A stretch of 64,000 nucleotides of DNA from Provencibacterium sp. (GTDB lineage: Bacteria > Bacillota > Clostridia > Oscillospirales > Ruminococcaceae), in assembly GCA_022793895.1 (NCBI GenBank), contig JAAWDS010000016.1, forward strand, positions 1-64,000, read 5' to 3'. The notes beneath the pieces were generated by a model. That model was not told the DNA's origin. It did no database searches and saw only the letters and a list, made by a program, of their open reading frames with translations. The stretch's first letter is position 1. Every line of letters starts with the position of its first letter. Positions 8,411 to 17,021 of the stretch are shown piece after piece. A program made the translations under genes and the position numbers.

Positions 8411-8513
8411 GGGCCTTGCTCCTTTCTGAAAAATGTGTTTTCATCCGTTTCTGCGGACGCAGGGGCGCGCCCGCAAAACGCTTTTCCGGCTTGTAGAGGC
8501 GGCTGTAAAACGC

Positions 8514-8560
8514 AAAAAAAGAGCCTCCGTCCCCAGCTTTTAACCAAGGGACGGAGGCTC
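8514..8560 (-). terminator. Rho-independent terminator of the T-box leader
   Basis: GAGCCTCCGTCC and GGACGGAGGCTC form a stem of about 12 bp followed on the minus strand by seven T. It competes with the antiterminator built around the T-box sequence just upstream. Confidence 0.92.
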
Positions 8561-8835
8561 TTCTACAAGCGACCGTGGTACCACCCAAATTCACCCGCGC
8601 CTCACGGCGGACGGGCCTTTACAAGTACGGGCGTTTCGCCGATACTCTGGCGCTATGACGGGCGCTCCCGTCGCAGCCTAAAGCGTGCATACGCTCTCGG
8701 TGCGCGGCTCCGAGACCATCTTCAGCGGGATACACCGTCTGCCCTTTCTCAGCCTCCGGGCTCTCTGTAAGGATGCAGCTCCGCCTACTCTTCTCTTCAT
8801 TGCCTTTGTCCTATGAAATTGTGAAAGAACTTGTT
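8514..8835 (-). ncRNA. T-box leader (tRNA-Met-sensing) of metNIQ
   Basis: On the minus strand the leader contains the antiterminator T-box sequence GGGTGGTACCACGG (8573-8588 region) ahead of a strong terminator, and the stem I region with AGAGAAGAGTAGG. A plausible specifier loop reads GAAGATGGTCTCGGAGCC, with AUG at 8717-8719 as the codon. T-boxes bind uncharged tRNA through the specifier codon and the NCCA end and then read through into the operon. The AUG specifier matches a methionine importer. Exact stem boundaries were not folded by computer. Confidence 0.92.
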
Positions 8836-8839
8836 TTGC

Positions 8840-8868
8840 ATTATATAACGCGGGGAGAGGTTTGTCAA
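8840..8868 (-). promoter_or_regulatory. Promoter of the metNIQ T-box transcript
   Basis: A full-consensus sigma-A promoter on the minus strand: TTGACA, 17 bases, TATAAT. It lies just before the T-box leader, so expression is limited by attenuation and not by promoter strength. Confidence 0.9.
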
Positions 8869-8886
8869 GCAATTTTCAAAATTTTT

Positions 8887-10302
8887 CTAAGAGAACAGCT
8901 CCTGCAAATCGGCGAGCTTAAAGACTGGCTGCCGCTGGGGGATGTCGATGGACAGGCCGTCCATCGTGACGAGCTGGCTGCCGTCCGAGAGGGTTAGCCG
9001 CACATCCTTCCCATAGAGATACCGGATGATCCAATAGGGGATGGGCTCCTCCTTCTCGATGCGCACGCTGACCGTCGCGCCGGGTTCTGCACCATCTAAC
9101 TGGTCGCGGACGGTGAACCACTCGGTATCCCCCTCGTCGATGGGCAGATATTCAGGTTCCGCTTCCTTCTCCGGCTCTTCCGGCAGAGGGGTTTTCTTCT
9201 GCGGCTGCGCCTGGCCCTTGCAGAGAAGATAGACGCCGCGGCGCGCCGTCCGGAAGTCCAGCGTTCCATCGTCGGCGGAGAGGCCGCTGGCGACCAGCGC
9301 AAGGCTGCCGGCCGTTTCGTCGTAGCGGTAGAGGGTGAGCCCGCCGCCCTCAAAGCGGCTCATTTGGCCGATCTGCAGGGAAATCTCAGCGGCTCCGGGT
9401 AAGGGGCCGTCTCCCTCCAGCCGGAAGGCATAGTGCGGCGTTGCCCAGTCAACCAGCTCCTCCAGAGCGGAAAGGCCGTATTCCCCCCGGATTTCCAGGT
9501 TCAGTTCCTGCGGATCGGAGATAGAACCGGGGAGGAAGGTCCACTGCGCGTTCCCATCCTCCAGGCAGAGCGTCCGCCCGGTATTCTGCACCGCCTCAAA
9601 AACGGCGGCGGACGCCTGGTAATTCTCCTGGTCCTTGGCCCCGTAGAGTACCGTCGCTTTCGCATCGTCCCCCAGCTTTTTCAGCTTGGGAACGAGCTCC
9701 GGATCGGAGAGGAGAAAGACAAGCTCCCCGTTGGGATCGAAGATCCGGAAGGAACGCTCCGCCGGGAGCAGCGGAGCGGACGGGGAACGTTCATCCGAGC
9801 CGCGGGAATAGAAGGCGGCCGTCTCCTCCTCCCCGTCGCTGAAGCGGACGGTTCGCAGCGCATAGGTGTCGGCCGGGCCGTCCGCCAGAAGAGAAATGCG
9901 CAGGATGAGCTCTCCGTCGGAAGGATTGGATTCGGCGGAGCCCTTCAAAAGCTGGCCGCTCTCCAAACCGGCGAAGGTCACTTCTCCAAAGTAATGATCC
10001 GAAATGCAGCCGCTTGCGCCCAATGTGACGGTCAGCTTTCCGCCGGGGGGCGTCTCTTCTTCACTGAGCTCAATGCTCTGCAACACGATCCCGCTGCTTT
10101 CGCCGATGGTCCAGCTTCCGCTCTCCCCTAAAGTTTTGCCGTCCTCCTGTGCAGGGGAGAAGGTGGGCGTATGCGGGGGTTCCGGCCTTCCGCTCACGCC
10201 GGGAACAAGACCGCCGCTCTGGGCAAAGCCCCAAACCGTCCCGCCCAGCGCCACCACCAGCACCAGGCACAGGATTAATAACCAATTCCGATTTCTGTTC
10301 AT
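8887..10302 (-). CDS. Membrane-anchored extracytoplasmic protein, unknown function
   Basis: 471 residues from the ATG that follows GGAGGAA; a longer frame exists but lacks a ribosome site. A short basic N-terminus and one hydrophobic helix (NWLLILCLVLVVALGGTVWGF) predict an N-terminal anchor or uncleaved signal with the rest outside. A proline-rich linker follows. The body contains at least two related short modules of the type xDVRLTLSDGSQLVTMDGLSI and RTLCLEDGNAQWTFLPGSI, separated by beta-rich sequence and by a charged linker (about EEPEKEAEPE). Such modules occur in clostridial surface proteins, but no enzymatic motif is seen. It is a single gene, divergent from the tRNA-Gly. Confidence 0.7.
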   Translation of the reverse strand: MNRNRNWLLILCLVLVVALGGTVWGFAQSGGLVPGVSGRPEPPHTPTFSPAQEDGKTLGESGSWTIGESSGIVLQSIELSEEETPPGGKLTVTLGASGCISDHYFGEVTFAGLESGQLLKGSAESNPSDGELILRISLLADGPADTYALRTVRFSDGEEETAAFYSRGSDERSPSAPLLPAERSFRIFDPNGELVFLLSDPELVPKLKKLGDDAKATVLYGAKDQENYQASAAVFEAVQNTGRTLCLEDGNAQWTFLPGSISDPQELNLEIRGEYGLSALEELVDWATPHYAFRLEGDGPLPGAAEISLQIGQMSRFEGGGLTLYRYDETAGSLALVASGLSADDGTLDFRTARRGVYLLCKGQAQPQKKTPLPEEPEKEAEPEYLPIDEGDTEWFTVRDQLDGAEPGATVSVRIEKEEPIPYWIIRYLYGKDVRLTLSDGSQLVTMDGLSIDIPQRQPVFKLADLQELFS

Positions 10303-10575
10303 CCAGGGTTCCTCCGCTCTGCCGGAATACCGCTCTTCCATTCTCCGGCCCGTTCCGCCCGCCTCCTTGTGCAGACAGGGCGATAGATTACTATTCTATC
10401 ATAGCATGATCCTCCTGTAAAATCAATGGAGGAACCGGTGAAAGGGCCCGGCGTCCGGGGCGAAGACAAGCCCGCTTCCTAGAAGCAGGATCGGGATTTT
10501 GTCTGCCATAGGGCGGCAGGGAGGGGGAAGCCGGAAGTTTTTTACCCTGCGGGGCCGAAAATTTGCATTTTCCTC

Positions 10576-10604
10576 TTGCCATTTGCGCGGGCTTGTTGTA
10601 TAAT
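10576..10604 (+). promoter_or_regulatory. Promoter of tRNA-Gly
   Basis: TTGCCA, 17 bases, TATAAT, about 20 bases before the tRNA gene. Confidence 0.75.
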
Positions 10605-10624
10605 AATTTCGTTGTCAATTTTAG

Positions 10625-10698
10625 GCGGGTGTAGTTTAGTGGTAAAACATCAGCTTCCCAAGCTGAGGTTGTGGGTTCGATTCCCATCACCCGCTCCA
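10625..10698 (+). tRNA. tRNA-Gly (anticodon CCC)
   Basis: The acceptor stem GCGGGTG pairs with CACCCGC. The D arm contains AGTGGTAAAAC, the anticodon stem TCAGC/GCTGA encloses loop TTCCCAA with anticodon CCC, and the T arm reads TGGGTTCGATTCCCA. The 3' CCA is encoded. It would read GGG glycine codons. Confidence 0.96.
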
Positions 10699-10704
10699 AT
10701 TCTC

Positions 10705-10738
10705 GGAGCCTGTATTTTTATACAGGCTCCGTTTTTTT
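10705..10738 (+). terminator. Terminator of tRNA-Gly
   Basis: Perfect 11-bp stem GGAGCCTGTAT/ATACAGGCTCC with a TTTT loop, followed by a seven-T run. Confidence 0.95.
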
Positions 10739-10833
10739 GTTTTATGCGCCTTTGACGCGTTTTAAGCGACGCGCATGGATTCACAAAGCGTTTAAAATCA
10801 AGCAAACGAGGGCGGGGGACGTGTGCCGCCGCG

Positions 10834-11853
10834 TTAGCCCTTTGTCCTATCGCGGGTGGAGGCCCGCACCACCAGGCTGGGCTTGAGCAGGATTTTTTCC
10901 GCCGCCCCCTGCCGCCCTCTCATGTCGTTCACCAGCAATTCTACCGCCCGCGCGCACATCTGGTCCACAGGCTGCCGCACGGTAGTGAGAGGCGTTTCCA
11001 ACAGCGACGCGTAGATCAAATCGTCATAGCCTGCCACCGAAACGACCTCCGGAACCGGTACGTTCGCCTCCTTCAGCCGTTTAATGACGCCCATCGCCAT
11101 GATGTCGTTCATGGCCAGCACCGCATCCGGCAGGCTCTGCTTCAAAAGCTGATCGGTGGCGTGATACCCCCCTTCAAAGGTCGCCTCGTCCACCACAATT
11201 TCCCCGCGCTTCGGATCCATGCCCGCCTTATGAAAAGCGGACTGAAAGCCTTCCGCCCGCAGGCTTGCCACCGGCGTCGCCCGGTTGCCCATGATGTATA
11301 CGAGGCGCTTATGGCCGGTGTTCAGCAGATACCGGGTGAGCTGATAGGAGCCGTCGCTCAGATCTGTCATCACGCAGGAGGCGTCGATATCCTCATAATA
11401 GGTGGTGATAAAACACAGCGGAACCCCCCGTTCCCGCAGCTCCCCCAGGTGCGAGATGTTTGGAAACTGCTTATGGGAGGGGACAATGATGACCCCATCC
11501 ACCCGCAGATCAATAAACTTGCGCAGGATCTTCTTTTCCTTGGAGATGCTGCCGTCCGACATTCCCAGCATCAGCCCGTAGCCCTGGGCTTCCAGCTCCT
11601 GCTCCACCCGCTTAATAATCAACCCGAAAAAGGGGTTCGATATGTCTGTGACAATGAGTCCCGCGGTATTGGTCTGCTTGGAAATCAACAGCTTTGCATA
11701 TTGGTTGGGACGGTACCCCAGCGCTCTGGAGACCTCAAGCACCCGCCTGCGGGTCTCTTCATGGACCCCTTCCTTTCCGTTGAGAGCCATGGAGGCGGTT
11801 CCCAGGGAAACCCCTGCCGCCTTTGCTACATCCTTAATGGTCACAACCGCCAC
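10834..11853 (-). CDS. LacI-family transcriptional regulator
   Basis: 339 residues. The N-terminal helix-turn-helix is clear (TIKDVAKAAGVSLGTASMALNG, then hinge YRPNQYAKLL), followed by a periplasmic-binding-protein-like effector domain with TNTAGLIVTDISNPFFGLII and GYDDLIYASLLETPLTTVRQP. LacI proteins normally repress adjacent sugar genes until a ligand binds. It is divergent from an epimerase/hydrolase/ABC operon whose promoter carries a 14-bp palindrome TTGAAACGTTTCAA of LacI type. The likely role is control of that operon by an imported oligosaccharide or its product. Confidence 0.93.
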   Translation of the reverse strand: MAVVTIKDVAKAAGVSLGTASMALNGKEGVHEETRRRVLEVSRALGYRPNQYAKLLISKQTNTAGLIVTDISNPFFGLIIKRVEQELEAQGYGLMLGMSDGSISKEKKILRKFIDLRVDGVIIVPSHKQFPNISHLGELRERGVPLCFITTYYEDIDASCVMTDLSDGSYQLTRYLLNTGHKRLVYIMGNRATPVASLRAEGFQSAFHKAGMDPKRGEIVVDEATFEGGYHATDQLLKQSLPDAVLAMNDIMAMGVIKRLKEANVPVPEVVSVAGYDDLIYASLLETPLTTVRQPVDQMCARAVELLVNDMRGRQGAAEKILLKPSLVVRASTRDRTKG

Positions 11854-12075
11854 GCCCCGATCACTTTCCCCTCTGGTTTCTTTTTTGTATCTTTATGATA
11901 CCGTTTTTTCTCCCCTCATGCAACCCGGAGAACCAAATTGCCGGATCGCTGCCGTTCCTTTTGTCCCTTTCGAACCCCCATGGATTCCCTGTGTGCGGCC
12001 GATACTCGGTTTCCCCCTCTGTTATCCGGCATACTTCACAAATATTATTAACTTTATTCATACTCATTTCCCTCA

Positions 12076-12104
12076 TTGACAATTTGAAACGTTTCAATTA
12101 TAAT
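12076..12104 (+). promoter_or_regulatory. Promoter with embedded LacI-type operator
   Basis: TTGACA, a 17-base spacer and TATAAT. The spacer contains the 14-bp perfect palindrome TTGAAACGTTTCAA (12084-12097), so a bound repressor would directly block RNA polymerase. The palindrome lacks the extra central bases of a typical CcpA cre site, so the neighbouring LacI protein is the better candidate. Confidence 0.85.
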
Positions 12105-12204
12105 GACACCAGCAAAGGAAAAATAATCGGTTTTTATTTCCTAAAATGTCGGTTATATCCTAATAAAAGCAAAAAAACTGAGATATATCTATAATAAATT
12201 ACCT

Positions 12205-12218
12205 ATGAAACATTTCGA
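12205..12218 (+). promoter_or_regulatory. Possible second LacI operator half-matching GAAAC-xTTTC
   Basis: ATGAAACATTTCGA resembles the promoter operator (GAAACGTTTC) with one central change. It lies 121 bases downstream, close to the first start codon. Two operators at this distance could support looping. The AT-rich leader between them shows no other clear signal. Confidence 0.5.
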
Positions 12219-12232
12219 TTAGAGCTGGGATT

Positions 12233-13510
12233 ATGCCACAGATTCAGCAAGCAGCACAGGAAATTCGCGGACAGATGGAGGCGGCGCTGTCTCAGGGAAT
12301 CCTTCCCTTTTGGCTGCAAAGGTGCAGGGATAGATCTTATAGCGGGTATCTGCTGTGCTTTGACGAAGAGGGACGCTTTACCGGGGAGGACGATAAATAT
12401 CTCGTTACGCAAAGCCGGATGCTTTGGGGATTCTCCCACCTGCAAAAAAAGGCCCCCGATTCGCTGAAACCGGAGATGGAGGAAGCGGCGGCTTCCGGCT
12501 TTGAATGTTTGGAAAACTTTTTCTGGGATCCGAAGCACGGGGGATTCCGCTGGCAAACGGCCCGGAACGGCGCGCCCTTGGACAGCGCAAAGCTCACCTA
12601 TGGACAGAGCTTCGCCATCTACGCCTTGAGTGAATACTATCTGTGCAGCGGAAACTCCCAGGCGCTGGAGCTGGCCTGCAAAACCTTCGAGCTGCTCCAA
12701 TGCCGGGCTGCCGACAATGCCAATGGCGGATACTTTGAAAACCTGGAGGAGGATTGGTCCCTTTCGCCCGGCGGGGCGGCGGCCGGGGACCGGAAATCGC
12801 TGGATATCCACATGCACCTGCTGGAGGCCTTCACTACCCTGGCGGAGGCTACGGGGGATCCCATCCATCTTCGGAAGCTCTCGGAAGTAACCGATCTCAT
12901 CCTCCGGCGGATGGTCAACTGCCGGGAGGGATATGGCTACAATCAATTCGATCTGCGTTTTCGTCCCATCCCTGCCATCAATATCAACCGGACCTGGAAC
13001 GCCGACCGCCAGACGGGGGAAACGATCGGCGAGCCTGCGGACACCACCTCCTATGGCCATAACGTGGAGCTGAGCTGGCTGATGGATAAGGCCATGCGGC
13101 TGACCGCCGATCCGGAAACGCCTGTCGTCAAGGAGCTTTTGGATCATGCCCTTTCTTACGGCTACGACTGGGAAAACGGCGGCGTTTACCGGGACGGGGT
13201 CGCCTGCCGGCCCGCCCTTGTCCATGACAAGGAATGGTGGCAGAATTTTGAGTCGATGGCGGGCTTTTTAAACGGGTATCTTCTCTATGGGGATGCGCGT
13301 TATTGGCAGGCGTTCCAGCAGACCTGGGGCTTTGTCCGGCGGTTCTTTCTCCATCCGGTCCTAGGCGAGAGCCGCCAGCTTTTGGATGTCCGGGGAACGC
13401 CCATCGCCGGACAGCTGGGGAACCCCTGGAAGGGGATTTACCACACCGGACGGGCCTTGGCAGAGTGCCTTGACCGGTTGGACAAGCTCATTGAAACGAA
13501 GGAGGAATAG
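12233..13510 (+). CDS. AGE-family epimerase, cellobiose 2-epimerase-like
   Basis: 425 residues of the N-acylglucosamine 2-epimerase superfamily, an (alpha/alpha)6 barrel that epimerises or isomerises the reducing-end hexose of free sugars. The motifs KSLDIHMHLLEAFT, TSYGHNVELSWLM, KEWWQNFES and GNPWKGIYHTGRAL match the cellobiose 2-epimerase branch and carry the conserved catalytic-type histidines. No signal peptide is seen, so it is cytoplasmic. It is the first gene after the LacI-controlled promoter and is followed two bases later by the next gene. Cellobiose, mannobiose or another beta-linked disaccharide is a reasonable substrate class, but the substrate is not proven by the sequence. Confidence 0.85.
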   Translation: MPQIQQAAQEIRGQMEAALSQGILPFWLQRCRDRSYSGYLLCFDEEGRFTGEDDKYLVTQSRMLWGFSHLQKKAPDSLKPEMEEAAASGFECLENFFWDPKHGGFRWQTARNGAPLDSAKLTYGQSFAIYALSEYYLCSGNSQALELACKTFELLQCRAADNANGGYFENLEEDWSLSPGGAAAGDRKSLDIHMHLLEAFTTLAEATGDPIHLRKLSEVTDLILRRMVNCREGYGYNQFDLRFRPIPAININRTWNADRQTGETIGEPADTTSYGHNVELSWLMDKAMRLTADPETPVVKELLDHALSYGYDWENGGVYRDGVACRPALVHDKEWWQNFESMAGFLNGYLLYGDARYWQAFQQTWGFVRRFFLHPVLGESRQLLDVRGTPIAGQLGNPWKGIYHTGRALAECLDRLDKLIETKEE

Positions 13511-13512
13511 AA

Positions 13513-15540
13513 ATGCTCCGCGGAATGCACTACATGTGCTGGTATAAGGGGGATTGGAACTATCACCCCAGCATGATGGCCAAGCGGCTCCAGCAGGTGG
13601 AGGATATCGAGACGGTTCACGGGAATATGCTCCTGTGGTCCTGTTTGGGCAGCGGCGCCATTGGGATTCCCTATTTGGAGCGGGAAGCCTTTGAGCCCAT
13701 CAGTCCCCGCTTCCGCTTTTACGGGTACCTCAACGACAGCGAGTTCTGCCGGGAATGCGAGAAACGGGATATCACGGCCTATGCCGTGCTGTGGAAAGCG
13801 CAGCTCTGGGAATTTCCCGGAGAACGGGCGGAGGATGGGGCCCTGGCCGCCCTGAATAAGCTGCGCGGGGAGGGGGAGCCCTGTTTTGTCGGCATGAGCG
13901 AGCTGTCCCGCAATCAATATCCCGCGTTGTTCCGTCCGGTGGAGGAGTTCTTCCCGGAAAGGTTAAGCCGCTCCGATGGGAGCCGGGTCTCGGATTTCCT
14001 GGAGGATTTCGCCGCTAGGACCCTGGAGGGCAGCAAAATCCTTTCCAGTTGGCTGATGGTGCCGGGACACGGCCACCGTTGCTATACCCCCTGCGGCAAC
14101 AACCCCGCCTATATGGAATACATGAAAAAGCTGCTCTCCATCATGATCGATGCCGGGGCCGGGGGCGTCCTCATGGATGAATATGACGTTCAGTTCCATG
14201 CTTTGGGGAATGCGGGCTGCTTCTGCCCGGACTGCATGTTCCGTTTCCGGGAGTTTCTCCGGCAGAATCCCAGCCCAGAGACGGAGGGGTTGGATCTGGA
14301 TACCTTTGATTACCGGGAGTTTCTTCTGTCCAAGGGCTTCAAGGATGCGGATCTGATGGCAAACCAGTTGAGCGCCAGGCTGGAAATCCCCCTGTTCCGG
14401 CAGTTCACCCTTTTTAACCTCCAGCGGGTAGAGGACGATATGCGCCAGGTCCGGGACTTTGTCAAGGCCTATTCCCGTGAGAAGCGGGGCCGGGAAATCC
14501 CTGTCACGGCGAATCTCTACAACTGCCTTCCCAAGAGCCAGGGCCTGCGGAAATACTGCGACGTCATCTGCGGCGAAAAGGGTGGGATCAAGCTGCGCCA
14601 GGATGCCTTTTACCGCTTTGGCTACGCGTATATGTCCGGGAAAGAGGGATCCTTTATCGAGGACCCGGACGATCACATCCTTCAGATTCTGGAGGATATC
14701 GACCGCCGTATCGACGACGCCTATATGCTCTTCATGCTGGAGCCTTTGTCCCATGGGTTTAACATCGCCATTTCCTACGGCGGGTGGCTGATGAACTTTA
14801 AAAAGGACTCCTTCTACCCCAATCTGGAAACCGAAAAGCAGATAGGGGATTGGCTGGCCGCCCACGAAAACCTGTTCCAGATGAACCCGGCCGCGCAGAT
14901 TGCGGTGGTTTACGACCAGCGGAGCGCTTTGGATGTGGAGCTCTTTTCCGGGAACTATCCCGATCCCAGCAAAGAAGGCGGCTTCCGGACCTTCTTTGAC
15001 GTAACCCAGGAGCTCTGCAACCGGCACATCTTATACAACGTGCTCTATTGCAGCGACGACGAGCCTCTTACGGCGGAACGGCTGGCTGGTTATGACACCC
15101 TCCTCCTGCCGGACGTCTATCTCCTCCCGCAGGCGGAGAAGGAGGCTGTCCGGGCTTTTCCGGGGAGAAAGGCGGCCGTTGGCCGGGTAGACCGGGACTT
15201 TTTCGACCTGCGCCGGCCCTACACGAAGTTCCAGGAGCTGGCCGGCTGGCTCATGCTGGACAACCGCCTCCTGTGGACCGACGGCAATCAGGATGTGGGA
15301 GTGGCCCTCCACCGGACGCCGGAGGGCTGGAACCTTCACCTGCTCAATTACCGGTTGGACAACGTAACCAGAAGGATCCAGCGGATCCCCTCGTTCCAAA
15401 TCCGGCTGGGCTCCCCTGCGGCTCAGGCGATCGTTCACAGCTTCCCCCATGGGGACGCGCAGGCGGAAGCGGACGGATGCAGCTTAACGGTGCGGAATCT
15501 GGATATTGTTACCGTGGTCGAAATCAAAACCGACAAATAA
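13513..15540 (+). CDS. Putative TIM-barrel glycoside hydrolase, family unassigned
   Basis: 675 residues after an AAGGAGG ribosome site. The first about 430 residues look like a TIM-barrel hydrolase: AGAGGVLMDEYD (an acidic pair at the end of a predicted beta strand), then a cysteine cluster GCFCPDCMFRF as seen in GH42-like enzymes, and ICGEKGG later. A region starting NPAAQIAVVYDQ resembles the GATase-like trimerisation domain of GH42 beta-galactosidases, and a small C-terminal beta domain follows. There is no signal peptide, so it would work on imported sugars. I cannot place it in a named GH family. Its position between an epimerase and a sugar ABC system supports a glycosidase role. Confidence 0.65.
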   Translation: MLRGMHYMCWYKGDWNYHPSMMAKRLQQVEDIETVHGNMLLWSCLGSGAIGIPYLEREAFEPISPRFRFYGYLNDSEFCRECEKRDITAYAVLWKAQLWEFPGERAEDGALAALNKLRGEGEPCFVGMSELSRNQYPALFRPVEEFFPERLSRSDGSRVSDFLEDFAARTLEGSKILSSWLMVPGHGHRCYTPCGNNPAYMEYMKKLLSIMIDAGAGGVLMDEYDVQFHALGNAGCFCPDCMFRFREFLRQNPSPETEGLDLDTFDYREFLLSKGFKDADLMANQLSARLEIPLFRQFTLFNLQRVEDDMRQVRDFVKAYSREKRGREIPVTANLYNCLPKSQGLRKYCDVICGEKGGIKLRQDAFYRFGYAYMSGKEGSFIEDPDDHILQILEDIDRRIDDAYMLFMLEPLSHGFNIAISYGGWLMNFKKDSFYPNLETEKQIGDWLAAHENLFQMNPAAQIAVVYDQRSALDVELFSGNYPDPSKEGGFRTFFDVTQELCNRHILYNVLYCSDDEPLTAERLAGYDTLLLPDVYLLPQAEKEAVRAFPGRKAAVGRVDRDFFDLRRPYTKFQELAGWLMLDNRLLWTDGNQDVGVALHRTPEGWNLHLLNYRLDNVTRRIQRIPSFQIRLGSPAAQAIVHSFPHGDAQAEADGCSLTVRNLDIVTVVEIKTDK

Positions 15541-15557
15541 GAAAGGGGTCTTAACAC

Positions 15558-16943
15558 GTGGGAAAAAAGTGGTTATCCGCGCTTCTGGCGGCCTCGCTGG
15601 CGGCCTCCCTGTCCGCCTGTTCCCAGGCAGGACAATCCTCCTCTTCACCGAACAGCCAGGCGGCGGCCTCTCAGGCGTCCCCGCCCGCCTCTTCGGCCCA
15701 GCCAGAGACGGAGGCCGGTGCAACAGAAATCACCTACCTGATGTGGGGCGAGCCCAGCCGGACGGGATCGATGCAGCGCTTGGCGGACGAATTTTCGAAG
15801 CAGCACCCAGAGATTAAGGTCAACATCGACAACGCCGGGGATAATTTCGGCGTCAAGTTCAACACGCTGGTAGCCGCCGGAACACCGCCGGATGCCGCGC
15901 TGGTAAACGAGCTGGGAGGCGCGGGGCTCTATGCCAACGGCTTTTATGAAAACATCTACGGCAGGATCCAAAACGACAGCGATTTCCTCACAGGCGTCTA
16001 CCAAAAGATAGCGGATCCGGTAAAGTCCCCCTTCACCATGTCGGAAAACGAGGTGTTCGCCCTTCCTACGATGAACTATGTCACCCTCATGTTCTATAAC
16101 AAGGACATGTTTGACGCGGCGGGCCTGGCCTATCCGGACGGTACCTGGGATTGGGACAAATTCCGGGAGAACGCTAAGGCCCTGACCATCCGGGAAGGGG
16201 ACAACACCACCCAGTTCGGCACCTTCTTTACCCGTCTCATCGTATATGAACAGAGCTGGTTCTTCTCCAACGGCGTTGACATCATCTCTGCCGACCGGCT
16301 GAAGTGCGATCTGGACAAGCAGGAGGCGGTGGATACCTTCCGCACCATGCAGGCTATCATCCATGAGGACCGCTCCGCCCCCATCCCCGACACCACCGGC
16401 GGATCCCAGGTCAGCAACATCAGCTTTGACACCGGGAAGGTAGCCATGCAGCTTTTCGGCTCCTGGATGATTCCCACCTATGCCACCCTTCCCTTCAACT
16501 GGGGCGTAGCGCCCATTCCTTCCGGGCCCCAGGGCCGTATTCCGGCGGCCTTCCCCAATGGGATGGGCATCGGCGGCGGCTCCTCCAATCAGGACGCCGC
16601 CTGGGAATGGATCAAGTTCTGTACCTCCCAGGAAGGGCAGCGGATTATCGCAGAGGAGGGTTTAGCGCAGCCTACGCTGGAAGCCATTATGGATACCGAG
16701 GTATTTATGGGCGCTTCGGAGAAAGCGGATATGTCTCTTGTCAAAGAGGCGCTCCTGGAGTCCAAGGGTCCCAACGCCGTAGCCCGCTGGGAAGAGATCG
16801 GCGGCGGTACGTCTTCCTATATCAACGGGGCCATGGATCGCATCCTCATCTACAATGAGGACGTGGCGGCGGTGATGGAAGAGATTGTTCCTCCCTGCGA
16901 CGCGATTTTGAAGGAGGTTCAGGAAGGGAAGGTCCAAGGCTAA
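15558..16943 (+). CDS. Sugar ABC transporter substrate-binding lipoprotein
   Basis: 461 residues starting with GTG after GAAAGGGG. A lipoprotein signal ends at a Cys near residue 21 (SLSACS). A serine/alanine-rich linker and a family-1 extracellular solute-binding domain follow (TEITYLMWGEPSRTGSMQRLADEF, LPTMNYVTLMFYNKDMFD, AWEWIKFCTSQEGQ). Proteins of this class bind oligosaccharides outside the membrane for CUT1 importers. It is followed by two permease genes; the ATPase is not in the operon, as is usual when a shared MsmX-type ATPase is used. Confidence 0.93.
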   Translation: MGKKWLSALLAASLAASLSACSQAGQSSSSPNSQAAASQASPPASSAQPETEAGATEITYLMWGEPSRTGSMQRLADEFSKQHPEIKVNIDNAGDNFGVKFNTLVAAGTPPDAALVNELGGAGLYANGFYENIYGRIQNDSDFLTGVYQKIADPVKSPFTMSENEVFALPTMNYVTLMFYNKDMFDAAGLAYPDGTWDWDKFRENAKALTIREGDNTTQFGTFFTRLIVYEQSWFFSNGVDIISADRLKCDLDKQEAVDTFRTMQAIIHEDRSAPIPDTTGGSQVSNISFDTGKVAMQLFGSWMIPTYATLPFNWGVAPIPSGPQGRIPAAFPNGMGIGGGSSNQDAAWEWIKFCTSQEGQRIIAEEGLAQPTLEAIMDTEVFMGASEKADMSLVKEALLESKGPNAVARWEEIGGGTSSYINGAMDRILIYNEDVAAVMEEIVPPCDAILKEVQEGKVQG

Positions 16944-16950
16944 AATATCC

Positions 16951-16994
16951 GGTTCCGCGGCAATAAATCGCCCTTGCCGCGGAGCCTCTTTTTG
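16951..16994 (+). terminator. Intercistronic hairpin after the binding-protein gene
   Basis: A 13-bp stem (GGTTCCGCGGCAA with TTGCCGCGGAGCC, one G-U pair) followed by CTCTTTTT. Such partial terminators raise binding-protein mRNA relative to the permeases. Confidence 0.8.
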
Positions 16995-17021
16995 AAAGGC
17001 CGCCGTCTAGGAGGAATGAAC

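Noticed and set aside
10391..10699. Open frame on the minus strand over the tRNA-Gly, giving MGIEPTTSAWEADVLPLNY
   Set aside because: This peptide is the well-known false translation of the antisense strand of a tRNA gene. The tRNA and its terminator explain the sequence.
12084..12097. CcpA catabolite-response element in the sugar operon promoter
   Set aside because: The palindrome is TTGAAACGTTTCAA without the extra central positions of a typical cre site. The adjacent LacI gene is the simpler explanation.
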